From NCBI RefSeq assembly GCF_001995095.2, contig NZ_MTSD02000001.1, positions 558,001 through 622,000 of the forward strand: a stretch of DNA of 64,000 nt, in the 5' to 3' direction. The translations under genes and the position numbers were made by a program. The DNA is from Oceanospirillum linum (lineage in GTDB: Bacteria; Pseudomonadota; Gammaproteobacteria; Pseudomonadales; Halomonadaceae). The notes under the pieces are model-generated. The model made no database searches and had not been told where the DNA came from. It saw only the letters and a program-made list of their open reading frames with translations. Position 1 is the stretch's first letter. Every line of letters begins with the position of its first letter. Below, piece by piece: positions 1-10,725 of this stretch.

Positions 1-2362
1 CTCGCAAGTGAATCCCCTGACGAAGATGATCCATGGCCGCAAGGTGCTCTTTCCAGCGAGTATCCAATACCTGAAGAAGCACTTGTTTTTCAAACTGACG
101 AATCGTGCCTTCGCCGACATGGGCTTCTTTATCGCGATAAAGTTGCGATAATTCCGCAAGAATTTTTTCCCGCAGACTATCTTCAAACAGTTGCTGATCA
201 TCATCCAGCCACTGCTGAATTGGCAAGCGCAGCGCAAATTCAGCCTCAAGGTGTGCTTCCAGGCCGGCGACATCCCACTGTTCTGGCATACTTTGCGGAG
301 GAATAAAGGTACTGATTGCATCGTTTACGACATCACTACGAATTGAGTCTATGATCTCAGCAATCGACTCACTCTTCAGAACGTCTTCTCGCTGCTGATA
401 AACAACAGAACGCTGGTCGTTGGCAACATCATCATATTCTAGCAGCTGCTTACGGATATCGAAGTTGCGCCCTTCAACTTTGCGTTGCGCTTTCTCAATC
501 GCATTGGTCACCATACGGTGCTCAATGGCTTCGCCATTTTCCATCCCCAGAGCTTGCATAAATCCACGCACACGCTCAGAGGCGAACAAGCGCATCAGGT
601 CATCTTCTAAAGACAAAAAGAAGCGGGTAGAACCAGGGTCACCCTGGCGGCCTGAACGCCCCCGGAGCTGGTTATCAATACGACGTGATTCGTGACGTTC
701 AGAGCCGATCACATGCAGGCCACCAGCATCTAAAACAGCATCGTGGCGTATTTTCCATTCCGCCTTAATTTTATCAATCTGTTCCTGGTCAGGAGATTCC
801 AGCCGTTCAATTTCATTCTCCCAGCTGCCACCTAAAACAATGTCGGTACCACGGCCTGCCATATTTGTAGCAATCGTTACAGCACCCGGGCGACCCGCCT
901 GAGCAATGATATGAGCTTCTCTATCGTGCTGTTTGGCATTCAGAACATTATGCTTAACATCTGCCTTAGTCAGCAGGCGACTCAGATACTCAGACGCCTC
1001 AATAGAAGCCGTACCAACCAAGACCGGACGTTGGCGCTCCACCTCATATTTAACGTCTTTAATAATGGCATTAAACTTATCTTCCATCGTCAGAAAAATA
1101 AGATCATTCAGGTCTTTCCTCTGAACCGTTTTATTCGGAGGGATAACCACCACGTCAAGACTGTAAATCTGATGAAACTCAAAAGCTTCAGTATCTGCGG
1201 TTCCCGTCATGCCTGAAAGTTTTTCATACAAACGGAAATAGTTCTGGAAGGTCGTTGAAGCCAAAGTCTGGCTTTCATTCTGAATCGTAACCCCTTCACG
1301 GGCCTCAACAGCCTGGTGCAAGCCTTCAGACCAGCGACGGCCAGGCATGGTACGCCCTGTATGCTCGTCAACGATAACGATTTCATTATCCTGCACAATA
1401 TAATGTACATCACGCTGGAATAGGTTATGAGCACGCAGTCCCGCATTAATATGATGCAGCAAGCCCAGGTTTGCTGGCGCATAAAGACTTTCACCTTCAG
1501 GCAGCAAGCCCTTCTCAATCAGCAGATTCTCAACAAACTGGTGACCGTCTTCTGTTAATTCTACCGTGCGGTGCTTTTCATCTTTAGTAAAATGACCTTC
1601 ACCCCCCTCTTCAATGCACTCCTGAAGCTGAGGAATCAATGCATTGATCGTGCGATACATCTCCGAGCTGTCTTCAACGGCACCAGAGATAATCAGTGGT
1701 GTGCGGGCTTCATCGATCAGAATCGAATCGACCTCATCCACAACTGCAAAATGAAGATCACGCTGAACACGGTCTTCAAGGCTGAACGCCATGTTGTCAC
1801 GAAGGTAGTCGAAGCCGAACTCGTTGTTAGTACCGTAGGTAATATCACAGGCATAGGCTTCACGTTTCTGTTCAGAGGTCATACCAGGAACAGAAACACC
1901 AACAGTCAGCCCCAGAAACTCATAAAGCGGGCGCATCCATTCGGCGTCACGGCGTGCTAAGTAATCATTTACAGTTACAACATGCACACCCTTAGAAGGC
2001 AGTGCATTCAAATATACCGCAAGAGTCGCTACCAGGGTTTTACCTTCACCGGTACGCATTTCAGCAATTTTACCGCTATTAAGAGCCATACCACCAATAA
2101 GCTGTACATCAAAGTGACGCATACCCATGACACGGGCACTGGCTTCACGGCATACGGCAAAAGCTTCCGGGAGTAAGGCGTCCAGAGCTTCACCTTTTCC
2201 CAGGCGTTCCCGGAAATCTACAGTTTTAGCCTGTAGCTGCTCATCAGATAGGGGCTTTATTTGATCTTCCAGACCGTTAATTATGTTAACCGTCTTTCTC
2301 AACCGCTTCAGTTCACGGTCATTTTTACTACCAATAATTTTTTTTAAAAGAGATGCAACCAT
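1..2362 (-). CDS. secA: SecA preprotein translocase ATPase (3' end outside window)
   Basis: SecA is the cytoplasmic ATPase motor that drives unfolded preproteins through SecYEG. The minus-strand frame from the ATG at 2362 stays open to the window edge (about 787 codons). It begins [16 protein letters not shown] and shows the Walker A string GEGKT near residue 107, the [19 protein letters not shown]-box segment near residue 210, and [13 protein letters not shown] and [11 protein letters not shown] in the second helicase domain. By comparison with the roughly 900-residue family, the last ~115 residues (end of the helical domain and any zinc-binding tail) lie beyond base 1. A strong terminator at 2411–2458 separates it from the upstream peptidase gene, so it probably has its own promoter. 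No secM-like gene precedes it. Confidence 0.98.
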   Translation of the reverse strand, partial: MVASLLKKIIGSKNDRELKRLRKTVNIINGLEDQIKPLSDEQLQAKTVDFRERLGKGEALDALLPEAFAVCREASARVMGMRHFDVQLIGGMALNSGKIAEMRTGEGKTLVATLAVYLNALPSKGVHVVTVNDYLARRDAEWMRPLYEFLGLTVGVSVPGMTSEQKREAYACDITYGTNNEFGFDYLRDNMAFSLEDRVQRDLHFAVVDEVDSILIDEARTPLIISGAVEDSSEMYRTINALIPQLQECIEEGGEGHFTKDEKHRTVELTEDGHQFVENLLIEKGLLPEGESLYAPANLGLLHHINAGLRAHNLFQRDVHYIVQDNEIVIVDEHTGRTMPGRRWSEGLHQAVEAREGVTIQNESQTLASTTFQNYFRLYEKLSGMTGTADTEAFEFHQIYSLDVVVIPPNKTVQRKDLNDLIFLTMEDKFNAIIKDVKYEVERQRPVLVGTASIEASEYLSRLLTKADVKHNVLNAKQHDREAHIIAQAGRPGAVTIATNMAGRGTDIVLGGSWENEIERLESPDQEQIDKIKAEWKIRHDAVLDAGGLHVIGSERHESRRIDNQLRGRSGRQGDPGSTRFFLSLEDDLMRLFASERVRGFMQALGMENGEAIEHRMVTNAIEKAQRKVEGRNFDIRKQLLEYDDVANDQRSVVYQQREDVLKSESIAEIIDSIRSDVVNDAISTFIPPQSMPEQWDVAGLEAHLEAEFALRLPIQQWLDDDQQLFEDSLREKILAELSQLYRDKEAHVGEGTIRQFEKQVLLQVLDTRWKEHLAAMDHLRQGIHLR

Positions 2363-2410
2363 GTTATTTCTTCAGCTATGAGGACGCATAAGAGCGTTAA
2401 GGCACGGAAA

Positions 2411-2458
2411 AATAAAAAAATTCTGCCCGCATAGTAACATGTACTTATGCGGGCAGAA
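2411..2458 (-). terminator. Rho-independent terminator after the M23 peptidase gene
   Basis: A 13-bp perfect inverted repeat (arms 2421–2433 and 2446–2458, TTCTGCCCGCATA) is followed on the minus strand by a run of seven T, then ATTTTT. It lies 17 bp past the peptidase stop codon and 49 bp before the secA start, so it isolates secA from upstream transcription. Confidence 0.9.
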
Positions 2459-2474
2459 ATGATTCAAACGGGGT

Positions 2475-3404
2475 TTATCGGCTTGCGCGATAAATAAACT
2501 TGGCGGGGTCCATAGAGCGCCCCCTATGCCTCACTTCGTAATGAACATGGGGGCCGGTGGATCGACCACTACTCCCCATCAAAGAGAGCACTTGTCCTTT
2601 ACTCACAATATCACCGGGTTTAACCAGAGCCTTTTTATTATGAGCATAACGAGTGGTATAGCCATCGCCATGATCCACTTCAACCAATAACCCATAACCG
2701 TATCGGGGACCAGCCCAGGTAACAACACCTGCTGCCACTGCGATCACATCAGAGCCATCTTTACCTGCGAAATCGACACCTTCATGCCAAGCAATACGGC
2801 CGGTAAATGGGTCGGTACGCTTACCGTACTTCGATGATAACCAGCCCTTCTTAATTGGGCGGCCGGCAATAAAAACATCATCCTGAATTTTACGACTGCC
2901 CAACAATGACTCAATAACCTGGAGCTGCTGTTCGCGATCATCAATCGTTCTGGCTAGGTCATCAATCGTCGAAACAAAATCATCAACTTCTACACTAACG
3001 CCCATCTCCATCGCCTCAGGGCCACCAACGGGAGGTGTGCGATCAAAATCAAACTCACCCTCTTCAAGGTCAGCGATGTGAGTCAAACGCTTACCCAAAG
3101 CATCCAGCCGGACAAGGCGCGCCTGTAGCTCAGCAATACGCACAGTTAGCGCATCCAACTGTTCCTGGGAATTACGGCGGAGTACATCAATATCTTCTTT
3201 TTGTTTCCGAATATCCTGCAGCCACTCCTGCGCTGATTCTTCTGTCAACAGAGGAGATTCATTATTCAGCGCCATATAAAGACCAACACTGCCAACAGAC
3301 AGAGGAGCAAAAATGAATACCGTCAAAAGAACACCTATCATCCAACCTGGGATGTGTAGGTTTTTCGACGCTGAATGGCTATCATTGAAAATTACGATAT
3401 TCAT
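2475..3404 (-). CDS. M23-family peptidoglycan endopeptidase, membrane-anchored
   Basis: The 309-residue protein has one N-terminal transmembrane segment (about 20–42), a coiled-coil-like region (about 55–110 and 140–170) and a C-terminal LytM/M23 domain. The zinc-site residues are visible: H207 and D211 in HEGVDF, and H286/H288 in GPHVHYE, with H255 in RYAH. All metal and catalytic residues look intact, so it is probably an active DD-endopeptidase cutting cross-links in the periplasm rather than a degenerate EnvC/NlpD-type activator (inference). A gene of this family lies between secA and dciA-lpxC in Pseudomonas as well. It diverges from dciA with a 69-bp gap and ends at a strong terminator. 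Confidence 0.9.
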   Translation of the reverse strand: MNIVIFNDSHSASKNLHIPGWMIGVLLTVFIFAPLSVGSVGLYMALNNESPLLTEESAQEWLQDIRKQKEDIDVLRRNSQEQLDALTVRIAELQARLVRLDALGKRLTHIADLEEGEFDFDRTPPVGGPEAMEMGVSVEVDDFVSTIDDLARTIDDREQQLQVIESLLGSRKIQDDVFIAGRPIKKGWLSSKYGKRTDPFTGRIAWHEGVDFAGKDGSDVIAVAAGVVTWAGPRYGYGLLVEVDHGDGYTTRYAHNKKALVKPGDIVSKGQVLSLMGSSGRSTGPHVHYEVRHRGRSMDPAKFIYRASR

Positions 3405-3473
3405 TAAACAAACCTTTTGCTATTTCCGTATACAAAATACTTTTTACCCGACCTATTATTACAGGCACAGTAT

Positions 3474-3932
3474 ATGCGATCACACCGCTCGACAAAACGC
3501 CTTAATGAGATTATTAACAAAGAAAACACCTTACTCTCCAAGCTGTTTCACAAAGCAGAGGTTCTGCAACAGTTAGATACAGAGATCTCATCAATATTGC
3601 CATCCGCAATGAATGGCAAAGCCAAAGTGGCAAATATCAGCCGAAGCGAAATCATTATACACATCACATCCGCAGCACTGTTGACCCGACTCAGGCTACA
3701 GCAAAGATTATTAATGCAGAAAATAAATCAGCGTTATTCCTGGGCAAAAATAGAAAAAGTGACCATCAAGGTTCGCCCTGATAGCATTAAGAAAGCAGAC
3801 CGTCCTATCGAAAGGCCTCATCGCTCAGAGAAAATAGCGGCCGATGTCACTTTCGCGGCAGAGAAATGTAGTGACCCAGAGCTACAAAAAAGCCTATCGA
3901 GGCTGGCAAGACATATCCGTCAACCCGATTAA
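3474..3932 (+). CDS. dciA: DciA-type replicative helicase loader (DUF721)
   Basis: The start is taken at the ATG at 3474 (MRSHRSTKRLNEI), giving 152 residues; an upstream in-frame start at 3417 would add an unconserved leader. The N-terminal ~100 residues fit the KH-like DUF721 domain: LSKLFHKAEVLQQLDTEISSIL, then a segment that reads like ANISRSEIIIHITSAA, followed by a long basic helix. The C-terminal ~50 residues are polar and look disordered. DciA handles DnaB helicase loading in bacteria that lack DnaC. Its place between an M23 gene and lpxC matches Pseudomonas. Moderately divergent, so assigned by domain and position together. Confidence 0.78.
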   Translation: MRSHRSTKRLNEIINKENTLLSKLFHKAEVLQQLDTEISSILPSAMNGKAKVANISRSEIIIHITSAALLTRLRLQQRLLMQKINQRYSWAKIEKVTIKVRPDSIKKADRPIERPHRSEKIAADVTFAAEKCSDPELQKSLSRLARHIRQPD

Positions 3933-3960
3933 TCGGTAACGGGTAAAATCGCGGGTATAA

Positions 3961-3986
3961 AAAACCTCCCAGCTGGGAGGTTTTTA
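3961..3986. terminator. Bidirectional terminator between dciA and lpxC
   Basis: A palindrome AACCTCCC-AGCT-GGGAGGTT flanked by A-runs on the left and T-runs on the right serves both converging genes. It lies 28 bp after the dciA stop and 16 bp after the lpxC stop. Confidence 0.92.
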
Positions 3987-4002
3987 AAAAATCTGGAAAG
4001 CA

Positions 4003-4914
4003 TTATCCTGCTGCCGCAGGCTTCATGTATGAAATCGGAGATGCCTCGGCCTCATCAAAGGTTATCACATCGTAGCAATCTTCATGCTGGAGCAGCTCAC
4101 GTAGCAACTTATTATTTAGTCCGTGACCTGACTTAACACCTTTAAACTCTCCGACCAAGCCATAACCCAGCAAGTAGAGATCGCCGATAGCATCAAGCAC
4201 CTTATGGCGAACAAACTCGTCTTCATACCGTAAGCCATCTTCGTTGAGGATACTGTACTCATCAACAACAATGGCATTATCCATACTGCCACCAAGGGCT
4301 AAATTCTTCGAACGAAGGAATTCGATATCCTGCATAAAGCCGAAAGTACGCGCCCGACTTACTTCTTTAACAAAAGAGGTACTTGAAAAATCAATAGAGA
4401 TTTTCTGACGCTGAGATGCAAAAACAGGATGATCAAAGTCGATAGCAAAAGAAACCTTAAAACCATCATAGGGTAAGAAGGATGCACTCTTATCACCCTC
4501 TTCAACAACAATAGACTTATTAATACGAATAAATTTCTTAGCCGCCTCTTGCTCCTGAATTCCTGCAGACTGAACTAAAAAGACAAAAGGCCCTGAACTA
4601 CCATCCATAATAGGAACTTCAGGCGCACTTACTTCAACGTACAGGTTATCAATCCCCAAACCAGCCAAAGCAGATAGCAAATGCTCTACGGTACCAACTT
4701 TGACATCACCCTGAGAAATTGTCGTGGACATGGTTGTCTCACTGACATTAGTCGCAGTAGCCTTTATTTCGACTACCGGGTCAAGATCAGTACGTCGAAA
4801 AACGATACCGGTATCGACAGCAGCCGGACGCAGGGTTAAGTACACTTTCTCACCGGAGTGAAGACCAACACCTGTTGCTCGAATTGTATTCTTGAGAGTC
4901 CGCTGTTTTATCAT
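4003..4914 (-). CDS. lpxC: UDP-3-O-acyl-N-acetylglucosamine deacetylase LpxC
   Basis: LpxC catalyses the committed step of lipid A synthesis in the cytoplasm. The 303-residue length is standard. Zinc ligands are visible as H78 (in VEHLLSAL), H237 and D241 (in [10 protein letters not shown]); catalytic E77 and H264 (in SGHGLNN) are present. The start [11 protein letters not shown] is canonical. It sits downstream of ftsZ at the end of the dcw cluster, as in other gammaproteobacteria. The 132-bp gap from ftsZ is AT-rich and probably carries its own promoter, but I could not define convincing -35/-10 boxes. The protein ends [15 protein letters not shown]; a hydrophobic C-terminal degradation tail for FtsH, as in E. 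coli LpxC, is not obvious. Confidence 0.98.
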   Translation of the reverse strand: MIKQRTLKNTIRATGVGLHSGEKVYLTLRPAAVDTGIVFRRTDLDPVVEIKATATNVSETTMSTTISQGDVKVGTVEHLLSALAGLGIDNLYVEVSAPEVPIMDGSSGPFVFLVQSAGIQEQEAAKKFIRINKSIVVEEGDKSASFLPYDGFKVSFAIDFDHPVFASQRQKISIDFSSTSFVKEVSRARTFGFMQDIEFLRSKNLALGGSMDNAIVVDEYSILNEDGLRYEDEFVRHKVLDAIGDLYLLGYGLVGEFKGVKSGHGLNNKLLRELLQHEDCYDVITFDEAEASPISYMKPAAAG

Positions 4915-5046
4915 GACTATATCTTTTATCTTTTGGGTAGGAATTAACCATATCTTAACAGATACGCAGTAAAAGCCACCACCGAGTTTATTGCATTTTT
5001 GCAGATGTTTCGTTTGGGATTAATTAAAATTAAGAGCTAGCCTTAA

Positions 5047-6225
5047 TTAATCAGCCTGACGACGTAAAAAAGCAGGAATATCCAGATAATCCATATCAGA
5101 TTTATTCTCAGCTTGCTTTTTAACCGCAGCAGCATCTTGTTCTTTACGATTAATTGCCGGTTGCCTGTCAAGCTTTGTGTAGTCAACCGGTGCTGCAGAT
5201 GTTTGCGGCTTAGTAGCAGCAGTGGTGGTAGCAACAGGCTTAGGAGCCTGGGTAGCCCGATCCTGCTCAAGCCCTGCAGCGACAACAGTCACCTTTACCT
5301 CATCATTGCTGTCCATTTCAGGATCAATTGAGGTTCCAATAACAACTGTCGAATGCTCCGAAGAAAACTCGTCCAGCAAATCACCCACAGCGGTAAACTC
5401 GCCAATTGAGAAATCAGACCCAGCGGAGATATTCACCAAAATACCACGAGCATCCCGCAAATCGATATCTTCCAGCAGAGGGCTTCGAATAGCTTTCTCA
5501 GTCGCTTCAATTGCTCTGTTTTCACCGCTGGAAGTACCTGTACCCATCATTGCCATGCCTTTTTCTGACATCACCGTACGCACGTCAGCGAAATCGACAT
5601 TGATCATCCCCGGACGGGTAATCAGATCTGCAATCCCTTGTACAGCACCAAGAAGTACATTATTAGCTTCACCAAAAGCCTGTAGCAGGCTGGTGTTTTT
5701 ACCCAAGGCCGTCAGAAGCTTCTCATTTGGGATTGTAATCAGAGAGTCCACATGTTCAGAAAGAGCCTGAATCCCCTGGTCGGCAATAGCCATACGCTTA
5801 CGACCTTCAAACGGGAAAGGCTTAGTCACAACAGCAACCGTCAGTATACCCAACTCGCGGGCAACCTCTGCAATGACCGGAGCACCGCCTGTACCTGTAC
5901 CACCCCCCATTCCTGCGGCAATAAACACCATATCCGAGCCATTCAACAGCTCTGCGATACGCTCACGGTCTTCAAGGGCAGCCTGACGACCAACCTCTGG
6001 GTTAGCTCCGGCCCCCAAACCTTTCGTCAATTCACTGCCCAGTTGAAGAATGCTTTTTGCTTCAACTTTTTTCAATGCCTGTGCATCGGTATTGGCAACA
6101 ATAAAGTCAACACCTTCGACGTTGTGACGAAGCATATGGGTAACAGCATTACCACCACCACCACCGACACCAACAACTTTGATGACAGCATTGGCGTTTG
6201 CTGCATTATCTAAAATCTCAAACAT
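5047..6225 (-). CDS. ftsZ: Cell division GTPase FtsZ
   Basis: FtsZ is the tubulin homologue that forms the Z-ring. The 392-residue protein has the GTP-binding tubulin signature GGGTGTG at 107–113 ([18 protein letters not shown]), the T7-loop region [20 protein letters not shown], a variable glutamine/alanine-rich linker (about 320–375) and the C-terminal peptide [11 protein letters not shown] that docks FtsA and ZipA. Gene order ftsQ-ftsA-ftsZ-lpxC is the classical one. It starts 36 bp after ftsA. Confidence 0.99.
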   Translation of the reverse strand: MFEILDNAANANAVIKVVGVGGGGGNAVTHMLRHNVEGVDFIVANTDAQALKKVEAKSILQLGSELTKGLGAGANPEVGRQAALEDRERIAELLNGSDMVFIAAGMGGGTGTGGAPVIAEVARELGILTVAVVTKPFPFEGRKRMAIADQGIQALSEHVDSLITIPNEKLLTALGKNTSLLQAFGEANNVLLGAVQGIADLITRPGMINVDFADVRTVMSEKGMAMMGTGTSSGENRAIEATEKAIRSPLLEDIDLRDARGILVNISAGSDFSIGEFTAVGDLLDEFSSEHSTVVIGTSIDPEMDSNDEVKVTVVAAGLEQDRATQAPKPVATTTAATKPQTSAAPVDYTKLDRQPAINRKEQDAAAVKKQAENKSDMDYLDIPAFLRRQAD

Positions 6226-6261
6226 GTTTCAGTCTCCTCAAACGCACTTAACGCAGCTCAA

Positions 6262-7533
6262 TCAGAAGTTACCCTTGAACCAGCCTCTGACCTTCTCAAC
6301 GATGCTCATATCATCAGCCTGCCCGGGGGACTGTTCTTCTATATAGGCTGCACGAGAGTTTGATGTCGCTCCCGTATTTTCCAGCCCATAGACTAACAAC
6401 CCGACACCCGTCGAATAAATGGGGTTTCCGACAACATCGGATAACCCCTTGATGTTACTTGGCGACGCAATCCTGACTTGCATATGAAAAATTTCCTCAG
6501 CAAGCTGAACAACACCTTCCATTTTCGAAGTTCCGCCTGTCAGCACGATTCCCGCAGGAATCAGATCTTCGAAGCCACTTCGGCGTATCTCGTCAAGAAC
6601 CAGTGTAAAAAGTTCTTCATAACGAGGCTCAACAACCTCCGCTAAACGCTGCCGTGACAGCTCCTGCGGGGGACGCTCCCCTACACTAGGCACCTGGAAT
6701 ACATGCTCTTCACTCGCCAGCTGCGTTAATGCACATGCATATTTTATCTTAATCTCTTCCGCGTTCTGTGTCGGGGTACGCAATGCCATCGCAATATCAT
6801 TGGTAACCTGATCACCTGCAATCGGAATAACAGAAGTGTGCTTAATGGCACCTTCTGTAAATATAGCGATATCTGTCGTACCACCACCAATATCGACCAG
6901 GCAAACACCCAGCTCACGTTCATCTTCATTCAGTACAGCATAACTGGAGGCCAGTTGCTCCAGAATGACGCCATCCACCTCAAGACCGCAACGACCAACA
7001 CACTTCACAATATTCTGAATAGCATTAACTGCAGCTGTGACTAAGTGAACCTGAACTTTAATTTCACGGCCAGACATGCCGAGGGGCTCTTTGATACCCT
7101 CATGAAGATCAATCGTGTACTCCTGAGGAATAACATGGATGATCTCCTGGTCTGTGGTGATACGTGATGTTGCTTTTTCACGGGCAGAGCTGACAACCCG
7201 GTCAATATCGTCCTCTGTCACCTCCCGGTTTGAGGTCGTCGCAACACCGTCAGAGTTCATACTACGTATATGACTACCTGCAATACCAACATAGACGGAG
7301 TGGATATTACAGCCGGCCATCAGTTCAGCTTCTTCGATTGCACGCTGGATAGAAAGGACAGTAGACTCGATGTTGATAACAACACCTTTTTTCAGCCCCC
7401 GGGAAGGATGTGACCCTATACCTACAATCTCTACTTCACCATCTGCTGTCCGGTGGCCAACGATGGCAACAATTTTTGATGTTCCGATATCGAGCCCGAC
7501 AACCATGTTGTTGTTCGTCATATTTGCAGCCAT
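6262..7533 (-). CDS. ftsA: Cell division actin-like ATPase FtsA
   Basis: FtsA tethers FtsZ to the inner membrane and recruits later divisome proteins. The 423-residue product shows the actin-family phosphate-1 motif GLDIGTSKIVAIVG near the N-terminus, phosphate-2 CLVDIGGGTTDIAIF and the adenosine motif GIVLTGGTSKMEGV. It ends in a short amphipathic membrane-targeting helix (SIVEKVRGWFKGNF). The first Met (7533) and Met5 (7521) are both possible starts; the nearest GGAG lies 12 bases before Met1, longer than ideal. It follows ftsQ by 84 bp. Confidence 0.98.
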   Translation of the reverse strand: MAANMTNNNMVVGLDIGTSKIVAIVGHRTADGEVEIVGIGSHPSRGLKKGVVINIESTVLSIQRAIEEAELMAGCNIHSVYVGIAGSHIRSMNSDGVATTSNREVTEDDIDRVVSSAREKATSRITTDQEIIHVIPQEYTIDLHEGIKEPLGMSGREIKVQVHLVTAAVNAIQNIVKCVGRCGLEVDGVILEQLASSYAVLNEDERELGVCLVDIGGGTTDIAIFTEGAIKHTSVIPIAGDQVTNDIAMALRTPTQNAEEIKIKYACALTQLASEEHVFQVPSVGERPPQELSRQRLAEVVEPRYEELFTLVLDEIRRSGFEDLIPAGIVLTGGTSKMEGVVQLAEEIFHMQVRIASPSNIKGLSDVVGNPIYSTGVGLLVYGLENTGATSNSRAAYIEEQSPGQADDMSIVEKVRGWFKGNF

Positions 7534-7617
7534 AAGCCGGGCATTCTCCTCAACGCGTCAACGTAAACCGTAAAATACAAACTAAAAAATCCAAGGCTCA
7601 GCCCTAGATTATAAATT

Positions 7618-8316
7618 CTATTGCACCCATTCAACAGAAAAACCGTTCGGGTAACGAAGATCAATCAGTCTGACATCGCTCCAACGGTCTTTAAGACTTG
7701 AGTACACCGCCCCTATTCTGCCAATGCGCTCTGTCGTTTGCTCTTTACCAACTAATAACCACGGGCCATCCTCAAGATGAACAGACCAAGCTCCGTGCTT
7801 AGCGACAGAAACGACATCAATACTGAGCCCAATAGGCTTAACACGTGCGGACAAAGCGCGATAAAAATCCCAAACTCTCTTACCGGACCCTTTAGGACCC
7901 GCAAGTTTTGGCAATGCTTCACGATCGACACGATCCGCAGGGAAAAAGGCGTCTAGGTTAGAGTCAAGAAAGCCATTTTGCAACCAATTTGCAACAGGTT
8001 TTTTTTCTGTGACAGCAACTTCAATTTGCTCCGGCCAAACCCGGCTGACCTGAGCCTTAGCAACCCATGGCAAGCTTTCAACACCTTCTTTTACTTCGTT
8101 AAGATCTGATGCCAAAAAGCCAACAGATAAAGTCTCAGCTAAAACATATTGCAGGCGTTTTTTATCCACATGCTCGATAGAGCCAACGACCCGCACACCG
8201 TCAACCGGCCAATAAAGTAAAGGCCGCACTCCTTTAAGTGCCGCCACAAGTAAAACAAAAACTCCAGTTAATACAAGAGGGTTTAACCAATTGATACGCC
8301 CCGGTAAACTAAACAC
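7618..8316 (-). CDS. ftsQ: Cell division protein FtsQ
   Basis: FtsQ is a bitopic inner-membrane protein of the FtsQBL complex. The start is a GTG at 8316 preceded by GGAGG four bases upstream. The protein (232 residues) has a very short cytoplasmic tail, a transmembrane helix at about 14–34, a POTRA domain (starts VDGVRVVGSIEHVDKKRL, ends RVWPEQIEVAVTEKKPVANW) and a beta domain to the C-terminus. It is shorter than the ~275–290 residues common in Enterobacteria and Pseudomonas, mostly at both termini. It lies between ddlB (29-bp gap) and ftsA, as expected. Confidence 0.95.
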   Translation of the reverse strand: MFSLPGRINWLNPLVLTGVFVLLVAALKGVRPLLYWPVDGVRVVGSIEHVDKKRLQYVLAETLSVGFLASDLNEVKEGVESLPWVAKAQVSRVWPEQIEVAVTEKKPVANWLQNGFLDSNLDAFFPADRVDREALPKLAGPKGSGKRVWDFYRALSARVKPIGLSIDVVSVAKHGAWSVHLEDGPWLLVGKEQTTERIGRIGAVYSSLKDRWSDVRLIDLRYPNGFSVEWVQ

Positions 8317-8345
8317 ACAACCTCCACCCGAAAAATCGAGTTTGT

Positions 8346-9293
8346 TTAAAAGCCATAGCGTTGCTTCGCAGCCTGAATTATTGCCAATACCAACTCAGAA
8401 AAGCTGTACCCTTTTGCCTGAGCAGCCATGGGCACAAGACTATGATCTGTCATTCCAGGTAACGTATTAACCTCTAATAATTGAGGTTCACCTTTTTCAT
8501 TCAACATAAGATCGACCCGCCCCCAGTCCTGACAACCTACAGCATTGAAGGCTCTGAGTGAAAGTGCCTGAAGCTCCCGCTCTTCTTCAGGAGAAAGACC
8601 GCAGGGCAGAAGATAGCGGGTATCGTTCACCAGATACTTGGCTTCATAATCATAAAACTGGTGATTGGTTTCCAGTCCTATCACCGGCAAAGCTTCTCCA
8701 TTAAGAATGGACACAGTAAATTCTTTACCTGTTACCCATTGCTCAACAAAAACACAACTATCAAGATCAGAAGCTTTAGCTACGGCATCCTGCAACTGAT
8801 CCAGGCGATCCACTTTAGACATACCGATACTGGAGCCTTCGTGAACCGGTTTGACCATAAGAGGCATACCATCCAGTTTACGCCAAACCGCCTCCAGATC
8901 CGTGGACGCATCAATCCAGCAATATCCCGGTGTTGGTAAACCAAGTGTCTGCCAAACCTGCTTGGTCTTCAGCTTATCCATTGCAAGGGCAGAACCTAAA
9001 ACACCGCTGCCGGTATAAGGGATTCCCAAACACTCAAGTAGCCCTTGTATTGTACCATCTTCACCTCCCCGTCCATGTAGAGCAAGGAATGCGATATCAA
9101 AGTCAGCCTGCTGTATCAAGGGCAACCAGTCACCGGTATTATTAATATCAATACCGATAACATCAATTTCTGCTGTTTTCAGTGCCGCGATCACAGCCTG
9201 ACCACTGTTCAGGGATACGTCACGCTCAGCTGAAGTTCCGCCATACAAAACAGCCACACGAAGAGGTGATTCCGGGTTCAGAAATTCACTCAT
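8346..9293 (-). CDS. ddlB: D-alanine–D-alanine ligase DdlB
   Basis: Ddl is an ATP-grasp enzyme that makes D-Ala-D-Ala for MurF. The ATG at 9293 has AAGGAG seven bases upstream; a GTG just before it (9296) is too close to that site. The 315-residue product shows [19 protein letters not shown] at the N-terminus, the ATP-grasp lid around [15 protein letters not shown], and the metal/substrate segment WGRVDLML...[17 protein letters not shown]. It overlaps the murC stop by 8 bp, indicating translational coupling. Confidence 0.98.
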   Translation of the reverse strand: MSEFLNPESPLRVAVLYGGTSAERDVSLNSGQAVIAALKTAEIDVIGIDINNTGDWLPLIQQADFDIAFLALHGRGGEDGTIQGLLECLGIPYTGSGVLGSALAMDKLKTKQVWQTLGLPTPGYCWIDASTDLEAVWRKLDGMPLMVKPVHEGSSIGMSKVDRLDQLQDAVAKASDLDSCVFVEQWVTGKEFTVSILNGEALPVIGLETNHQFYDYEAKYLVNDTRYLLPCGLSPEEERELQALSLRAFNAVGCQDWGRVDLMLNEKGEPQLLEVNTLPGMTDHSLVPMAAQAKGYSFSELVLAIIQAAKQRYGF

Positions 9294-10725
9294 CACAGAA
9301 CTCCTTCAGTCCCTCAGCACTCAGGTTTGTTGCCAGACCACCGATATCACCCGCGCCCTGTAAAAGTAATATATCCCCGTCCTGCAAAACTGACCTGAGC
9401 ACTGATTTAAGCTCTGATTTCTCTGGGATAAAAACAGGTTCAACCTGCCCTCTTTCACGGATACTACGACTCAGAGAGCGCCCTTCAGCACCAGGAATTG
9501 CCTCCTCACCCGCCGCATAAACCTCCATTAACAGCAGCTTATCCACACCGGAAAGCACCTGAACAAAGTCTTCATACAGATCTCTCGTACGGCTATAGCG
9601 ATGAGGCTGATAGACCATAACCAGACGCTTATCAGGCCAACCACTGCGCACAGCCTTGATTGTCGCTTCCACTTCTGTTGGGTGGTGACCATAATCATCC
9701 ACTAGCATTGCCTGCCCTCGATCATACTCTAACTGGCCTAGAATCTGAAAACGTCGTCCAACACCATCAAAGCGTGCTAAACCGGCAACAATAGCTTCAT
9801 CACTTACCCCTTCATCCGTAGCAACAACAATAGTAGCCAGTGCATTCAAAGCGTTATGCTGACCAGGCATATTCAGCGTAATATCAAGATCCGCATGACC
9901 ATCCGGGCGAATCGCTGTAAAGCTGATTTTCTGCCCCTGTTGAGTAAAGTTAACAATACGATAATCCGCATCATCACTAAAACCGTAGGTAAGTATCGGA
10001 CGACTGATCTGAGGAATTAACTCTCGAACAACGGGATCATCGACACAGATAACCGCCAGACCATAGAAAGGCAGGTTGTGCAGAAAATCGATAAACGTCT
10101 GCTTCAGTTTGCTGAAATCACCACCATAGGTGGACATATGATCAGCATCAATATTAGTAACAATCGCGACCATAGGTTGCAGATGCAGGAATGAAGCATC
10201 GCTTTCATCCGCTTCAGCGACCAGATAACGACTCTCCCCCAACCGGGCATTACTACCAGCGCTGTTAAGGCGACCGCCAATCACAAAAGTCGGATCAAGC
10301 TCTCCTTCCGCCAGAACAGTAGCCATCAGGCTGGTCGTCGTCGTTTTACCATGGGTACCCGCCACAGCAATACCATGGCGAAAACGCATCAGCTCTGCCA
10401 ACATCTCAGCACGGCGGACAATCGGTATACGTCGCTGCACTGCATAGGCGATTTCAGGGTTATCTGTGTTGATCGCCGTTGAAACCACAATCACATCTGC
10501 GCCATAGACGTTGGTTTCATCGTGCCCGATAAAGACTTCAGCACCTAAGTCCAGTAATCGCTGCACACTGGCAGACTTTTTCAGATCAGAACCAGAAACA
10601 GAATACCCCTGATTCAGGAGAACTTCGGCGATCCCACACATGCCAACGCCACCGATACCAACAAAATGAATCCGACGAATGCGGCGCATTTCAGGGACTT
10701 GATAACCCACTTTTTCTTCAGCCAA
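9286..10725 (-). CDS. murC: UDP-N-acetylmuramate–L-alanine ligase MurC
   Basis: MurC adds the first stem-peptide residue to UDP-MurNAc. I place the start at the TTG at 10725: GGAG lies seven bases upstream, the product begins [29 protein letters not shown], and the gene then overlaps the murG stop by only 8 bp. A longer frame to 10791 would run 74 bp into murG. The 479-residue protein has the nucleotide-binding [17 protein letters not shown], the P-loop [12 protein letters not shown], and the Mur-ligase central and C-terminal domains ([27 protein letters not shown]). Confidence 0.97.
   Translation of the reverse strand: MAEEKVGYQVPEMRRIRRIHFVGIGGVGMCGIAEVLLNQGYSVSGSDLKKSASVQRLLDLGAEVFIGHDETNVYGADVIVVSTAINTDNPEIAYAVQRRIPIVRRAEMLAELMRFRHGIAVAGTHGKTTTTSLMATVLAEGELDPTFVIGGRLNSAGSNARLGESRYLVAEADESDASFLHLQPMVAIVTNIDADHMSTYGGDFSKLKQTFIDFLHNLPFYGLAVICVDDPVVRELIPQISRPILTYGFSDDADYRIVNFTQQGQKISFTAIRPDGHADLDITLNMPGQHNALNALATIVVATDEGVSDEAIVAGLARFDGVGRRFQILGQLEYDRGQAMLVDDYGHHPTEVEATIKAVRSGWPDKRLVMVYQPHRYSRTRDLYEDFVQVLSGVDKLLLMEVYAAGEEAIPGAEGRSLSRSIRERGQVEPVFIPEKSELKSVLRSVLQDGDILLLQGAGDIGGLATNLSAEGLKEFCDE

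Noticed and set aside
420-2176. Several plus-strand frames across secA (e.g. 911–1216, 1571–1960)
   Set aside because: They are shadows of the well-conserved secA frame on the other strand.
2363-2420. Search for a secM-like regulator before secA
   Set aside because: The 58-bp space after the terminator holds no open frame or arrest motif; an M23 peptidase gene occupies the upstream position.
3417-3473. Upstream in-frame extension of dciA
   Set aside because: It would add 19 residues that do not match the family and overlaps the likely divergent promoter region.
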